Source of the DNA: an uncultured Sphingomonadaceae bacterium
GTDB lineage: Bacteria; Pseudomonadota; Alphaproteobacteria; Sphingomonadales; Sphingomonadaceae
Assembly: GCA_947493215.1 (NCBI GenBank)
Contig: CANLQE010000001.1
Coordinates: 1 to 64,000, forward strand
Direction: 5' to 3'
Length of the DNA stretch: 64,000 bases
The stretch's first letter is position 1, and each line of letters begins with the position of its first letter. This document shows, piece by piece, positions 1 through 8,505 of this stretch. The position numbers and the translations under genes were made by a program. The notes beneath the pieces were generated by a model that searched no databases, had not been told where the DNA came from, and saw only the letters and a list, made by a program, of their open reading frames with translations.

Positions 1-521
1 TCATCGTGCGGAGCACCTATCACAATGGTGTCGCCTGAGAATGCTATACTCTGACCGAACGCATCGCCCTCCGCGCCGTCTGTGGTCAAGAGTTTGGCCT
101 GCTGACTCCAGGTGATCCCAGTGCGAGTGAACACATAGGCAGCACCCGCACCATTCCCGTTCTCGTCATGGCCAATTGCGCCGACTACAGCCGTCTCTTC
201 GGATAGTGCTACATTGCCTCCAAACGTATCATTGGCTTCACCATCAGCAGCAATGAGTTTCGCCTGTTGTCGCCAGATGGTTCCAGACCGTACAAAAACA
301 TAGGCTGAACCAGCATCAAATCCCACGGTTTCATCATCAGATCTATAAGATCCAACTATTGCAATATCGCCCGAAGTCGCGACGCTGAAACCGAAATAAT
401 CTTCCGACGCCCCATCATGGGCGAGCAGCTTTTGCTCATATAGCGGCTGCGCAGCATGTGCCGGGCTCTCAGACAAAAGAAGTAACATCGTCAAGAAAAC
501 CGCGCTGCAGATCGCAATCAT
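1..521 (-). CDS. Secreted FG-GAP repeat (integrin-like beta-propeller) protein, truncated by window edge
   Basis: Read on the minus strand, an ATG at 521 opens a frame that stays open to the left edge, giving the first 173 residues of a longer protein. Residues 1-24 form a hydrophobic signal peptide ending near SPAHA-A. Then come repeated blades of the form KLLA-DGA-x-DYFG-SVA-GD-AIVG followed by GSAYVF and W-QQAKL; three blades are visible. This is the FG-GAP/integrin alpha propeller pattern found in secreted surface proteins. The ligand and the C-terminal domains cannot be seen. An in-frame TGA lies eight codons upstream with no other ATG between, which fixes the start. No clear ribosome binding site is present. 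Confidence 0.8.
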   Translation of the reverse strand, partial: MIAICSAVFLTMLLLLSESPAHAAQPLYEQKLLAHDGASEDYFGFSVATSGDIAIVGSYRSDDETVGFDAGSAYVFVRSGTIWRQQAKLIAADGEANDTFGGNVALSEETAVVGAIGHDENGNGAGAAYVFTRTGITWSQQAKLLTTDGAEGDAFGQSIAFSGDTIVIGAPHD

Positions 522-1177
522 ATGGGGAGAAATATCATCGTTATCTCATTCTCAGCAATTGTGTTTAAATGGAAATACGTTCTCTCGAAACGAACTTGTG
601 GAATTTAATTTCGGTCAACCGAAGCCAAAATGCGTTAATTAGTATGAGGTTACACCATGTGAACTTCGGAAACGCTGTGGTTATGTTGTTCGATAAAGAT
701 CATTTTTTCTTCGACGAACAACATAATTAGCGAGCCAATTGCTCAGTCCAGTTATATGATTTCCTAGCGTCTGTTTTTGCGCCCATAGCGGACATTAAGT
801 TTCATGACCGGTGTTCAATAGCAGCATCCCCTCGCCAGCGGGATTGGCGAGGGGATGCAGGGGCATTTTGGCGAGGAAAGTGTTATTCGTTGGTTACGGG
901 GTCTCGATTCCTCTTCGCTTTCATGCGACCAGAATCGTTATGGGAATATTGCTAGGGCCATGGACAAAATTGTCAGTGAGGCCAAAACAGAACCTGCTAA
1001 TGCGGTTGGGTTGAATCTTGTCATTTCGTATCTCCAATCTTAGATTTCATTCTGGGCGGTGGGTCATCCCTTCGTCCTGATCTCTAAATACGCCGATCCG
1101 TATCGAGGGGCTAACACTGGTCTTGCAAACCTGCTATGCAAAAACGCATAACCCAGATATCAACAGGAGAATTCGCC
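522..1177. other. Intergenic region, no supported gene
   Basis: About 650 A+T-rich bases separate the minus-strand FG-GAP gene from the plus-strand LysR gene. Short open frames in the right half (for example 811-1014) have no ribosome binding site or recognisable sequence and are not accepted. The notable contents are a long perfect hairpin (824-858) and a small dyad TATGC-N6-GCATA at 1135-1150, close in front of the LysR start, which could be an operator. Confidence 0.6.
824..858. repeat. Perfect 14-bp inverted repeat (hairpin)
   Basis: GCATCCCCTCGCCA (824-837) and its exact reverse complement (845-858) flank a 7-base spacer. It is too GC-rich and too perfect to be random in this A+T-rich stretch. 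No T-run follows on either strand, so it is not a standard Rho-independent terminator. It may be a mobile repeat (REP/MITE-like), an operator or an RNA structure. Confidence 0.7.
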
Positions 1178-2089
1178 ATGCTGAACTGGAACGACTTACG
1201 ATACTTTCTTGCCGTCGCTCGAACGGGCAGCACACTTGCTGCTTCAAAACGACTCAAGGTAAGCCAGTCGACAATATCCCGCAGGGTTACGGCGCTCGAG
1301 GACATGACCGGAGTAAAGCTGTTTATCCGCAAGCCATCAGGATACAGCCTAACGCCGCGGGGGAAATCCATGCTCCCTGCGGCTCAATCGGTGGAGGCAG
1401 CTATTCTGTCATTTTCTGACAGCATTGCTGCTGAGGCTCGCCGTCTTGCTGGCACGGTACGACTGACGACTGTGGAATCCGCAGCCAACGCATGGATCAT
1501 ACCCGCACTGGGGCTGCTCCGCGCCCGTTATCCTGACCTGCGGGTGGAGCTAATGACGTCAGACAAAAATCTGGACCTTTCACGCGGCGAAGCTGATGTA
1601 GCCATCCGATTTGGACAGAAGCCGACAGAGGAAACACTGATCGTTCGCCATCTTCTCGATATGCAGGAAAGCTTCTATGCCAACCAGGAACTGGTTGCGA
1701 AATTGGGCATGCCAGAAAATCTTGCTGAGGTTTCCCGTTATCCGCTGGTAATGTCGGTGGATCGCGAAGGGAGTGTCAACCGATGGGTGGCAGAGCACTT
1801 GCCGGACGCTGAAATCGCACATCGCGCCAACACGCTTTCGAGCATCATCGCAAGTCTACGATCCGGGATCGGAGCCTCGGTTCTACCCTGCATGATGGGA
1901 GATGACACGCGCGGCCTCGTAAGGTTGGTGCCCCCGATAGCGGAGCTTACAACGCCTGGCTGGATGGTCACAACCGACGCGGCCCGTCGACAGCCCCATA
2001 TTCGGGCAGTTATCGATTTTGTGGTCGAGCAGCTCCAATTGTGGCTCGCCCGTCACCCCCCTCATCTATCGGTGGTGAGGGCGGCATAA
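1178..2089 (+). CDS. LysR-family transcriptional regulator
   Basis: This 303-residue protein has the usual LysR length. Residues 1-60 form the winged helix-turn-helix (LNWNDLRYFLAVARTGS, then AASKRLKVSQSTISRRVTALE); about 88-295 form the periplasmic-binding-like effector domain. It should be a cytoplasmic, DNA-binding, ligand-responsive regulator; the inducer is unknown. The start at 1178 is chosen because CAGGAGAA sits just upstream and LNWNDLR is the usual beginning; an upstream ATG at 1136 would add 14 unlikely residues. A LysR gene often controls a divergent neighbour, but the nearest divergent gene, the FG-GAP gene, is over 650 bases away, so the target is uncertain. The gene lies in the putative island. 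Confidence 0.9.
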   Translation: MLNWNDLRYFLAVARTGSTLAASKRLKVSQSTISRRVTALEDMTGVKLFIRKPSGYSLTPRGKSMLPAAQSVEAAILSFSDSIAAEARRLAGTVRLTTVESAANAWIIPALGLLRARYPDLRVELMTSDKNLDLSRGEADVAIRFGQKPTEETLIVRHLLDMQESFYANQELVAKLGMPENLAEVSRYPLVMSVDREGSVNRWVAEHLPDAEIAHRANTLSSIIASLRSGIGASVLPCMMGDDTRGLVRLVPPIAELTTPGWMVTTDAARRQPHIRAVIDFVVEQLQLWLARHPPHLSVVRAA

Positions 2090-2149
2090 GTGTGAGCAAT
2101 GATTATGCGCAGAGAGCTAGTAACTCATGGCCAGTGAATGACCGCTAAA

Positions 2150-3500
2150 TCCCGAAAGCATGCATAATTGGGCTAGACTGATTACGAGTCGAGTTCCCGT
2201 TAGATTGTTGGTTTTAAACCAACGACTGAAGGGATAAGAAGATGGGATATTATGTAGGATTGGATGTGGCGCGGCGTTCTGTTGCGCTGTGCGTTATATA
2301 TGATGGAGAGATTGTTCTGGAGCGGGCACTAGCCTGTGAAGTCGATGAGATTGCGGATTACCTTCACAGCTTTGGCAAACCGATAGAGCAGATCGGCTTT
2401 GAAGCAGGCACGATGAGCCAGACGTTGTTCCATGGTCTCACGGTAGCAGGTTATGGCGTGGTGTTTATGGAGGCCCGGCATGTCAGTGCTGCTTTGTCCG
2501 CCATGCGTAACAAAACGGACCGGAACGATGCACGCGGCATAGCTCAAGTTGTTCGCTCCGGTTGGTTTCGAGAGGTACATATGAAGAGCCCAGAAAGCCA
2601 CGATATCCGTACGCTTCTGACGAGCCGCAAGGCATTGGTCAAGCATTGCATTGATCTGGAGAATGAGATACGCGGGCTGCTCAAGGTGTTTGGTATCCGC
2701 TTACCATCTGCTCTAAATCATCATCGTTTTGCTGAGATGGTGAGGCCAATCATTGAGGCTGATGAAGCATTGGCCTTTGCATTATTGCCGATGCTAGAGG
2801 CGCAACAGGCTCTGCTTGCCGGCTATCAGGAGATCGACCGGTGCGTTAAGCTGGTTGCTGGAAGCGATCCGGTCTGCATGCTGATGATGACGGCTCCTGG
2901 CGTTGGTGCAGTAACAGCATTACACTTCAAGGCGGCGATTGATGATCCGACGCGGTTTACATCATCGCGGCTTGTGGGCGCGCACTTTGGCCTGACACCA
3001 AGACGTTTCCAGTCAGGTGAGAGTGATAATCAGGGGCGCATATCTAAAGCCGGTGACGCTGATGTCAGGTCTGCACTTTACTCAGCGGCACATTCCTTGC
3101 TCACACGCACGCGCATCATGTCCCCGCTCAAATCATGGGGACTGCGCTTTATCAAAACAAAGGGCCGCAGGCGCGCTACAGTTGCTGTCGCCCGCGAGCT
3201 TGCCATCATCCTGAACCGGATGTGGATCGACGGAACCCAGTTCCAATGGAATGATCAGGAGGCAATAGCATGACAAAAACCTGATCAAACCAAAGGAAGA
3301 AGCGTCCTCATCTGGACGTTGGTATGGGGATGATGCCGTTTTTGTCCGATGCACCAATAAAAGCGCGCCCGAAAGCAAGGCACTCTCCTAACCGATCTTA
3401 TACATGCATGCAGCTATCATCATAGACTGCGGAGAGAAGCGTGACCCAGATGAATGACAAACAAACCAGGGAACTTGACAGATGCCAATTAGAGAAGCGG
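2150..3500 (+). mobile_element. IS110-family insertion sequence (ends approximate)
   Basis: An IS110-type DEDD transposase is flanked by about 150 and 320 non-coding bases. As is usual for the family, no terminal inverted repeats are obvious, so the limits are estimates. The right part holds TTGACA at 3475-3480 near the expected end, and the left part holds CATAAT at 2163-2168; in a circular intermediate these could form a promoter driving the transposase. The 10-mer CCCGAAAGCA occurs on both sides (2151-2160 and 3368-3377). A near-palindrome GTTGGTTT-T-AAACCAAC lies at 2207-2223, just before the transposase. Recent work on IS110 elements shows that a non-coding end encodes a bridge RNA, and either flank here could do so. 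Confidence 0.6.
2242..3273 (+). CDS. IS110-family transposase (DEDD recombinase)
   Basis: This complete 343-residue protein has the family layout. The N-terminal RuvC-like DEDD domain (about 1-160) begins YYVGLDVARRSVALCV and includes IGFEAG and KTDRNDARGIAQVVR. A coiled-coil linker follows, and the C-terminal Tnp part (about 215-320) carries MTAPGVGAVTALHF and GAHFGLTPRRFQSGE-x-GRISKAGD with the conserved serine region. It excises and integrates the element through a circular intermediate. AAGGGATAAGAAG precedes the ATG. No frameshift is seen, so it may be active. It inserted between the LysR gene and the two-component block, in line with the region being accessory. Confidence 0.93.
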   Translation: MGYYVGLDVARRSVALCVIYDGEIVLERALACEVDEIADYLHSFGKPIEQIGFEAGTMSQTLFHGLTVAGYGVVFMEARHVSAALSAMRNKTDRNDARGIAQVVRSGWFREVHMKSPESHDIRTLLTSRKALVKHCIDLENEIRGLLKVFGIRLPSALNHHRFAEMVRPIIEADEALAFALLPMLEAQQALLAGYQEIDRCVKLVAGSDPVCMLMMTAPGVGAVTALHFKAAIDDPTRFTSSRLVGAHFGLTPRRFQSGESDNQGRISKAGDADVRSALYSAAHSLLTRTRIMSPLKSWGLRFIKTKGRRRATVAVARELAIILNRMWIDGTQFQWNDQEAIA

Positions 3501-3597
3501 ACATTAGTATTATTCAAATCCCTGTGTCTCTTGGCTAATCGATAGAGATAGAAAAATGCAGAATATTGTAAGTTCATCTCGGTAACCTACTATTGGG
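3274..3597. other. Right flank of the IS110 element, non-coding
   Basis: No gene is supported here. It holds a hairpin CGTCC-N6-GGACG (3303-3318), the second copy of CCCGAAAGCA (3368-3377), the repeat GCATGCA (3406-3412) and TTGACA (3475-3480). The probable right end of the element lies shortly after that hexamer; the remaining bases are host sequence up to the stop of the kinase gene. Confidence 0.5.
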
Positions 3598-5913
3598 CTA
3601 TGCGGCTTTTTTGTCTGCGTCACCATCAAGCCAAGTTGCAAGTAGGTCTCTTAAAGATTCTATTGAAAAAGGCTTGGCGAGATGAGCTTGCATGCCCACT
3701 GAGAGACAGTCTTTGATATCTTGAGCATATGCATTTGCGGTCAATGCAATGATCGGCAATTCCGTAGCCGAGATACCATTGTTTCGGATAATTTCAGTAG
3801 CGTTGAGGCCATCGATATATGGCATTTGAATATCCATCAGAACTAAATCAAATGGCTCACCATTCTGTTTAGCCTGTCCTATGATTGCGATTGCATCTAC
3901 TCCGTTATCAGCGATAACAAAATCAAATTCCAAGTTTGTCAACATATCAGAAAGAAGCATTTGATTCACATCATGGTCTTCTGCCATTAGAATTTTTGCT
4001 CTTTTTTTACGAACAGCAGACGATTTCGGCGCTTTATTCGATTGTTTATCCTGATTGGCCGAGCTCCCGTCACTATCTCCAATAGAAATGTCTACTGGAA
4101 TTTTGACTGTAAACTGGGTACCTTTGAAAACTTGGCTGTCCATCGACATTTCACCGCCCATTAGATGAACCAGTTGATTGCTGATCGACAAACCAAGCCC
4201 GGTACCGCCATATTTTCGCGCTGTAGAATCATCCGCTTGTTGGAACGGCTCAAATACCGCAGCTTGCCGATCAGGCGCGATACCGATGCCCGTGTCAGAG
4301 ATCAAAATCGATACTTCCGCGAGCCTATGGGTTTCAATCGGCATATATCTAACCGCGAGACGCACATGTCCTTTATCAGTAAACTTCACAGCATTTGCTA
4401 GCAGGTTCAGCAATATCTGACGCAACCTCAGAGCATCGCCTTTAATCATTTCCGGAAGTAAAGAATCGACTTCCATGATCAATTCAAGCCCCTTCGTTTC
4501 TGCGGATGGCGAGACCATTTTCATGCAGTTTTGCAAAACATGGCGCAGATTTAGTGGTTCGATGCTTAATTCCATCAATCCAGCATCAACCTTCGATATA
4601 TCTAGAATATCGTTCAGTAAGTTCATCATCACTGAACCAGATTCAGATATCATTTGCACATATCGTTGCTGTTTATCGTCTAGTTTTCCGTTGTCGAGCA
4701 GTTGAGTAAAACCGATAACACCGTTCATTGGGGTACGAATTTCATGACTCATATTAGCAAGAAATTTTGACTTGGCTTGGGTGGCTGACTCAGCGCGAGC
4801 TAGCGCATGGCTCACTTCTCGTTCCTTTTGCACTAACTCTTCCGTTTTGATTCTCACTTCGTTGCGAACATATGTTTCACGACGTGCATAAAAGAGCATC
4901 ATAATCAGAAATGCGCTGGATACCATTGCACCGCCAACCAATATTAAAAAAGGTTCTCGAGAACTTACGCTTGCTTCAAACTCTGGAGTACTTTTCCAAA
5001 CCACTGTCCAATTTTGGCCCATTATAGAAAAGTCTCGGGTGATCGAATAGAGCGACTTTTGTGCTATTGTGTCTTCTCCATCGCTCGCGAATATTAAATT
5101 GGATGGACCCGGAGTATTTCCGTCGTAGACTTCTATGTTGAGACTTGTGCCTTGGGTGTTTGTCAAGCCGTCCATAAGACGCGAAGCAATAAACGGCGCA
5201 TATACCCACCCGCGAAAAGCTTCACGACGTTGCTGCTGGTTCGCCAAAGGGTGGCCTTGCTTGTACATCGGTCGCAACAGCAAGAACCCAGCGCTTCTAG
5301 TCTCGTCTTGCACGAGAAATATACGTTTTGTGATTGTCGCTTTTCCAGTGTCCTTTGCACGATAGGCTGCTTCTCGGCGATTGGCCTCGAATCCGATATC
5401 TAGCCCTACAGCTTCCCTATTTGTTTCTATCGGCTCGATATATGTAATTGACAAAACCTCGGAGAATTCAGTGACAGGATGAATCTCGATTTTTCCAACA
5501 CCTCTTTCGCGGGCAGATTGCAAATAACTTTCAATATTTGTGCGCTGAAAAGGCTGAATGAAGCCTATACCGTTAATTCCAGGAAGCGTTTTCTCAATAT
5601 TTAGAACACTTACATAGGCTTTCCATTCGGCGAGCGAAACAGACTGGGAAGCTTCAAATAATGCTGCCCCACCATCCAGGCTTTGTCGATAAGAGTCTAA
5701 TCGGCTCCTCATCGCATGCCCGTTATCTGCAGTTAGAGCATCGAACGCAGCCAAATTGCGCTCGTAAGTCGTAACAGTCGCCATTTTCCATGCCCATGTT
5801 GTGATTGCGAGCAATAGAATAAGACCGAACAACCCAACCAATCCGATCGTAAAACTTACATGATCTGCTCTTAGCTGTTTCCAAAAGTTTAGATTGAGGG
5901 GTAAGATATTCAT
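3598..5913 (-). CDS. CHASE-domain hybrid histidine kinase (HisKA-HATPase-REC)
   Basis: A 771-residue membrane sensor kinase. A first membrane segment (about 20-43) and a second (about 320-343) bracket a periplasmic CHASE domain containing LPGINGIGFIQPF (111-122). A coiled linker leads to HisKA with phospho-acceptor H390 in FLANMSHEIRTPMNG, then HATPase_c with N box LLNLLANAVKFT and G boxes DTGIGIAP and YGGTGLGLSIS, then a receiver with D694 in LVLMDIQMP. CHASE domains sense small extracellular ligands; the ligand here is unknown. ATG overlaps the stop of the upstream receiver gene as ATGA, so the two are translationally coupled. Its kinase core resembles that of the MASE1 kinase at 29160-31991. 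It has no HPt domain, which is supplied next door. Confidence 0.93.
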   Translation of the reverse strand: MNILPLNLNFWKQLRADHVSFTIGLVGLFGLILLLAITTWAWKMATVTTYERNLAAFDALTADNGHAMRSRLDSYRQSLDGGAALFEASQSVSLAEWKAYVSVLNIEKTLPGINGIGFIQPFQRTNIESYLQSARERGVGKIEIHPVTEFSEVLSITYIEPIETNREAVGLDIGFEANRREAAYRAKDTGKATITKRIFLVQDETRSAGFLLLRPMYKQGHPLANQQQRREAFRGWVYAPFIASRLMDGLTNTQGTSLNIEVYDGNTPGPSNLIFASDGEDTIAQKSLYSITRDFSIMGQNWTVVWKSTPEFEASVSSREPFLILVGGAMVSSAFLIMMLFYARRETYVRNEVRIKTEELVQKEREVSHALARAESATQAKSKFLANMSHEIRTPMNGVIGFTQLLDNGKLDDKQQRYVQMISESGSVMMNLLNDILDISKVDAGLMELSIEPLNLRHVLQNCMKMVSPSAETKGLELIMEVDSLLPEMIKGDALRLRQILLNLLANAVKFTDKGHVRLAVRYMPIETHRLAEVSILISDTGIGIAPDRQAAVFEPFQQADDSTARKYGGTGLGLSISNQLVHLMGGEMSMDSQVFKGTQFTVKIPVDISIGDSDGSSANQDKQSNKAPKSSAVRKKRAKILMAEDHDVNQMLLSDMLTNLEFDFVIADNGVDAIAIIGQAKQNGEPFDLVLMDIQMPYIDGLNATEIIRNNGISATELPIIALTANAYAQDIKDCLSVGMQAHLAKPFSIESLRDLLATWLDGDADKKAA

Positions 5914-6311
5914 ATCGACTGGCCAGTTTGCGGCGAATGGCTATCAATACTTTGAACCATAGCAGTTATACGTGCGACCAAGCTTTCTGGATGGAATGGC
6001 TTGGTCATGTAATCGGTTGCACCTGCATCGTATGCCTTAACCATGTGGTTTCGACCCGTCTGCGCAGTCAACATAATCACATGGATTGAGGCTGTGATAG
6101 CATGGTTCTTTAGCTGGGTTAAAATCTCAATTCCCTTTAGCCCGGGCATCAGATTGTCTAGGATTACAATGTCCGGTTCTTCGAGACGGATAATTTCCAA
6201 GGCTTGCATCCCACTATCTACAACAGCAACTATGTGACCACTTTCTTGTAGTTTGTGGAATACCACTTCCACAATTAATGCGTCATCGTCAGCTATTAGT
6301 ATTTGTGCCAT
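5910..6311 (-). CDS. Single-domain response regulator (CheY-like receiver)
   Basis: A 133-residue protein that is only a receiver. It opens MAQILIADDDALIVE with acidic-pocket D8, D9 and D10, phospho-acceptor D52 in IVILDNLMPG, a T near LTAQTG and K in MTKPFHPE. No output domain follows. The start at 6311 has AAAGGAA just upstream; a longer frame reaching 6452 would add 47 unrelated residues. Its stop overlaps the kinase start, so it is probably the first gene of a two-gene operon and a phosphate shuttle or regulator of that kinase. A divergent gene set begins at 6639. Confidence 0.9.
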   Translation of the reverse strand: MAQILIADDDALIVEVVFHKLQESGHIVAVVDSGMQALEIIRLEEPDIVILDNLMPGLKGIEILTQLKNHAITASIHVIMLTAQTGRNHMVKAYDAGATDYMTKPFHPESLVARITAMVQSIDSHSPQTGQSI

Positions 6312-6638
6312 CGAATATTTCCTTTTCTGGCCGCGTAACTGGAAGATCGCAAAACCAACATCAGCTGTGAAATTTAAGTTTCGAAACAAAAACTTGTTGA
6401 GATTGTTACGGTAATTGTGCGCTAGACTTAAAGCTGAAGCCATTTCAATCACGGTTGATCAGAAAAATACCGCAGATTTGCCAAGCTTTTTTGCTCCAAC
6501 TATTTTGTGACACTAAATCTCAGAAAATGAAGCACTTAAGAAATTTCGCAAGCGGTCGTTAATTAATGAGAACAGACCACTCGGCAAGAAGTTGGTTAAA
6601 CGAGAAGCTTTAGGACCAACCTTTGGGAGCAACAAAAA

Positions 6639-7424
6639 ATGTACATCGAACCGACCAAGGAAGCATTGGATGGAGTTGCTGAAAATCCTGCGGAATTGTC
6701 ACCTAAAGGCTATTTGTTGTTAGTTGAGGATCACGATATCAATCAAATTCTTATCAAAGCGATGACAGAGCAGTTAGGTTATCGAACAGAACTGGCGACC
6801 GACGGGGCAGAAGCTGTTGCCTGGATTGATTCTGCGAGGTCGAAAAACAGCCGAATTGATCTGGTTTTGATGGATCTCCAAATGCCGATTATGGATGGAT
6901 TGGAGGCGACGCGCATGATCCGCGCCAGCGGCTTATCGAAACATTGCTTGCCTATTGTCGCCATTACAGCAAATGCTGATCAAGGTGATATTGATAGATG
7001 CCTAGCTGCAGGAATGCAGGATCATATCGCAAAGCCCGTGATGATGGAAGAATTGCAAACTGTTCTTGAAGAGAGAATACCGCGCGATGCACGTAAGCCC
7101 AGCAAATTACCGCATACTGACAGAGATCTTCAATTCTCTGACGCTCTAAATGACCGATACGCCAACCGGCGAGATCAAGCGTTTCGAAGCCTGTTGAATC
7201 TTATTCAGGTTGGGACTTTTCTTGATCATGAATTGAACGAAGTTTCTGACCATTTGCACAAGCTGGCTGGCACAGCCGCCATGTTCGGCGAACCGGAACT
7301 CGGCTTGCAGGCGAAGACGCTTGAGGATGGCATCCGGGATTGGAAACGTTCGGACCGGTCTGAAAAAATTCGACAATCTGCGAATGCTTTAATGACAATC
7401 GCTCAGACATCGAAATCCAACTGA
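6639..7424 (+). CDS. Receiver-HPt phosphotransfer protein
   Basis: In this 261-residue cytoplasmic protein, residues 24-145 are a receiver (GYLLLVEDHDINQ; D79 in LVLMDLQMP; AKPVMMEEL) and about 165-255 are a histidine phosphotransfer domain with H207 in LHKLAGTAAMFG. It has no kinase and no DNA-binding part. The adjacent hybrid kinase lacks an HPt, so this protein could complete a His-Asp-His relay. It closely resembles, over its whole length, the C-terminal receiver-HPt portion of the core MASE1 hybrid kinase (29160-31991). Its stop overlaps the next start as TGATG, implying coupled translation. The intergenic 6312-6638 must hold divergent promoters. Confidence 0.9.
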   Translation: MYIEPTKEALDGVAENPAELSPKGYLLLVEDHDINQILIKAMTEQLGYRTELATDGAEAVAWIDSARSKNSRIDLVLMDLQMPIMDGLEATRMIRASGLSKHCLPIVAITANADQGDIDRCLAAGMQDHIAKPVMMEELQTVLEERIPRDARKPSKLPHTDRDLQFSDALNDRYANRRDQAFRSLLNLIQVGTFLDHELNEVSDHLHKLAGTAAMFGEPELGLQAKTLEDGIRDWKRSDRSEKIRQSANALMTIAQTSKSN

Positions 7425-7816
7425 TGGCTCGGATAATATACGCCGAAGATGATGACATCATGGGTGAAATTGTTCGCAATACGTTGGGAAGCGCAGGCCA
7501 CGTCGTCGGTATAGTGGAAAATGGTAAAGCTGCATTGCAAGCAATAAGTATAAAATTACCGGAACTTGTGATACTAGATTGCTCTATCCCCGAGTTGTCG
7601 GGGATTGAGGTGCTAAGGGCGATCCGCCTCAGTCGTGATTTTTACAACACCCCCGTATTGATGCTAACAGGGCGTAACAGCCAGAGGGATGTTAGTCTGG
7701 CGGCCTATGCTGGTGCGGATGGATACATTACAAAGCCTTTCGACCCCGAATACCTTATTTTCCTCGCCGAATCCTTGATTAGAGAGGGGCGTTCTGGAGG
7801 AAACATGAGTCACTGA
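7424..7816 (+). CDS. Single-domain response regulator (CheY-like receiver)
   Basis: A 130-residue receiver: MARIIYAEDDDIMGE with acidic residues at 8-11, phospho-acceptor D52 in LVILDCSIPELSG, T in MLTGRNS and K in YITKPFDPE. There is no output domain. The start codon overlaps the stop of the receiver-HPt gene, so they form a coupled pair. It resembles the minus-strand receiver at 5910-6311 in length and motif layout, suggesting duplication within the cluster. A plausible role is final phosphate acceptor acting by protein contact, but no partner can be named. Confidence 0.9.
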   Translation: MARIIYAEDDDIMGEIVRNTLGSAGHVVGIVENGKAALQAISIKLPELVILDCSIPELSGIEVLRAIRLSRDFYNTPVLMLTGRNSQRDVSLAAYAGADGYITKPFDPEYLIFLAESLIREGRSGGNMSH

Positions 7817-7942
7817 CGCTCTGGATCAGTTCGCCATGAAGTTACTCGATTTGCTGATGGAAAAATAAAACTACAGCGAACATTTGTTGGACCGCTAAAC
7901 AGGCGAACTTCATTTTTCATACTAAATGTTATCAGAGACGAC

Positions 7943-8494
7943 ATGGAAACAACCACAAATTTAGCTGCAAACATGGGAAGTCAAGCAATGAGCCTAGTTA
8001 CAAAATTGGACGACGAGATCGGCAGGCTTTCAGCCCTAAATCGATACAATATTCTCGATACAGGGCACGAAGAACGATTTGATCGCATAACCAAAGTTGT
8101 GGAAATGGCACTCAGTTGTCCGATAACAGCAATTTCACTTGTTGATACTGAACGGCAATGGTTCAAATCCAAGATAGGTCTCGATGTAGATGGAACAGCG
8201 AGAAACGTAGCTTTTTGTACTTATACCATTCAAGACACTGTGCCATTGATCATCGAAGATGCTATGCAAGACCATCGCTTTATTGAAAATCCGCTCGTTA
8301 CAGGCAAACCTAACATAAGAAGTTATTTAGGTGTTCCGCTTCGGTCGCCAGATGGATTCAATATTGGAACACTGTGCGCAATTGACACCGTGCCGAGAAA
8401 ATTTGATGATAAATCCATCGAACTATTAGCTAACTTGGCTGAACTTGTAGTCTATGAACTGGAACTTCGAAAAAATCCGATAAAGATTCATTGA
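7943..8494 (+). CDS. Stand-alone GAF-domain protein
   Basis: This 183-residue protein consists of one GAF domain (about 25-175). It follows the common sensor pattern of RLSALNRYNILDTG, FDRITKVVEMAL, ISLVDTERQWFKSKIGLD, then AFCTYTI and YLGVPLRSPDGFNIGTLCAID. In most relatives this GAF type sits in front of a kinase or GGDEF domain; here the frame stops after the domain, so it is either a free ligand-binding partner or the remnant of a longer sensor. ATGs at 7943, 7973 and 7988 are all possible starts; the first is given. It follows the receiver pair after 126 bases and probably belongs to the same signalling group. Confidence 0.8.
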   Translation: METTTNLAANMGSQAMSLVTKLDDEIGRLSALNRYNILDTGHEERFDRITKVVEMALSCPITAISLVDTERQWFKSKIGLDVDGTARNVAFCTYTIQDTVPLIIEDAMQDHRFIENPLVTGKPNIRSYLGVPLRSPDGFNIGTLCAIDTVPRKFDDKSIELLANLAELVVYELELRKNPIKIH

Positions 8495-8505
8495 CCGGCG
8501 CGCTG

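Noticed and set aside
811-1043. Two overlapping short frames near the 14-bp hairpin
   Set aside because: They run through the hairpin, lack binding sites and do not look like protein.
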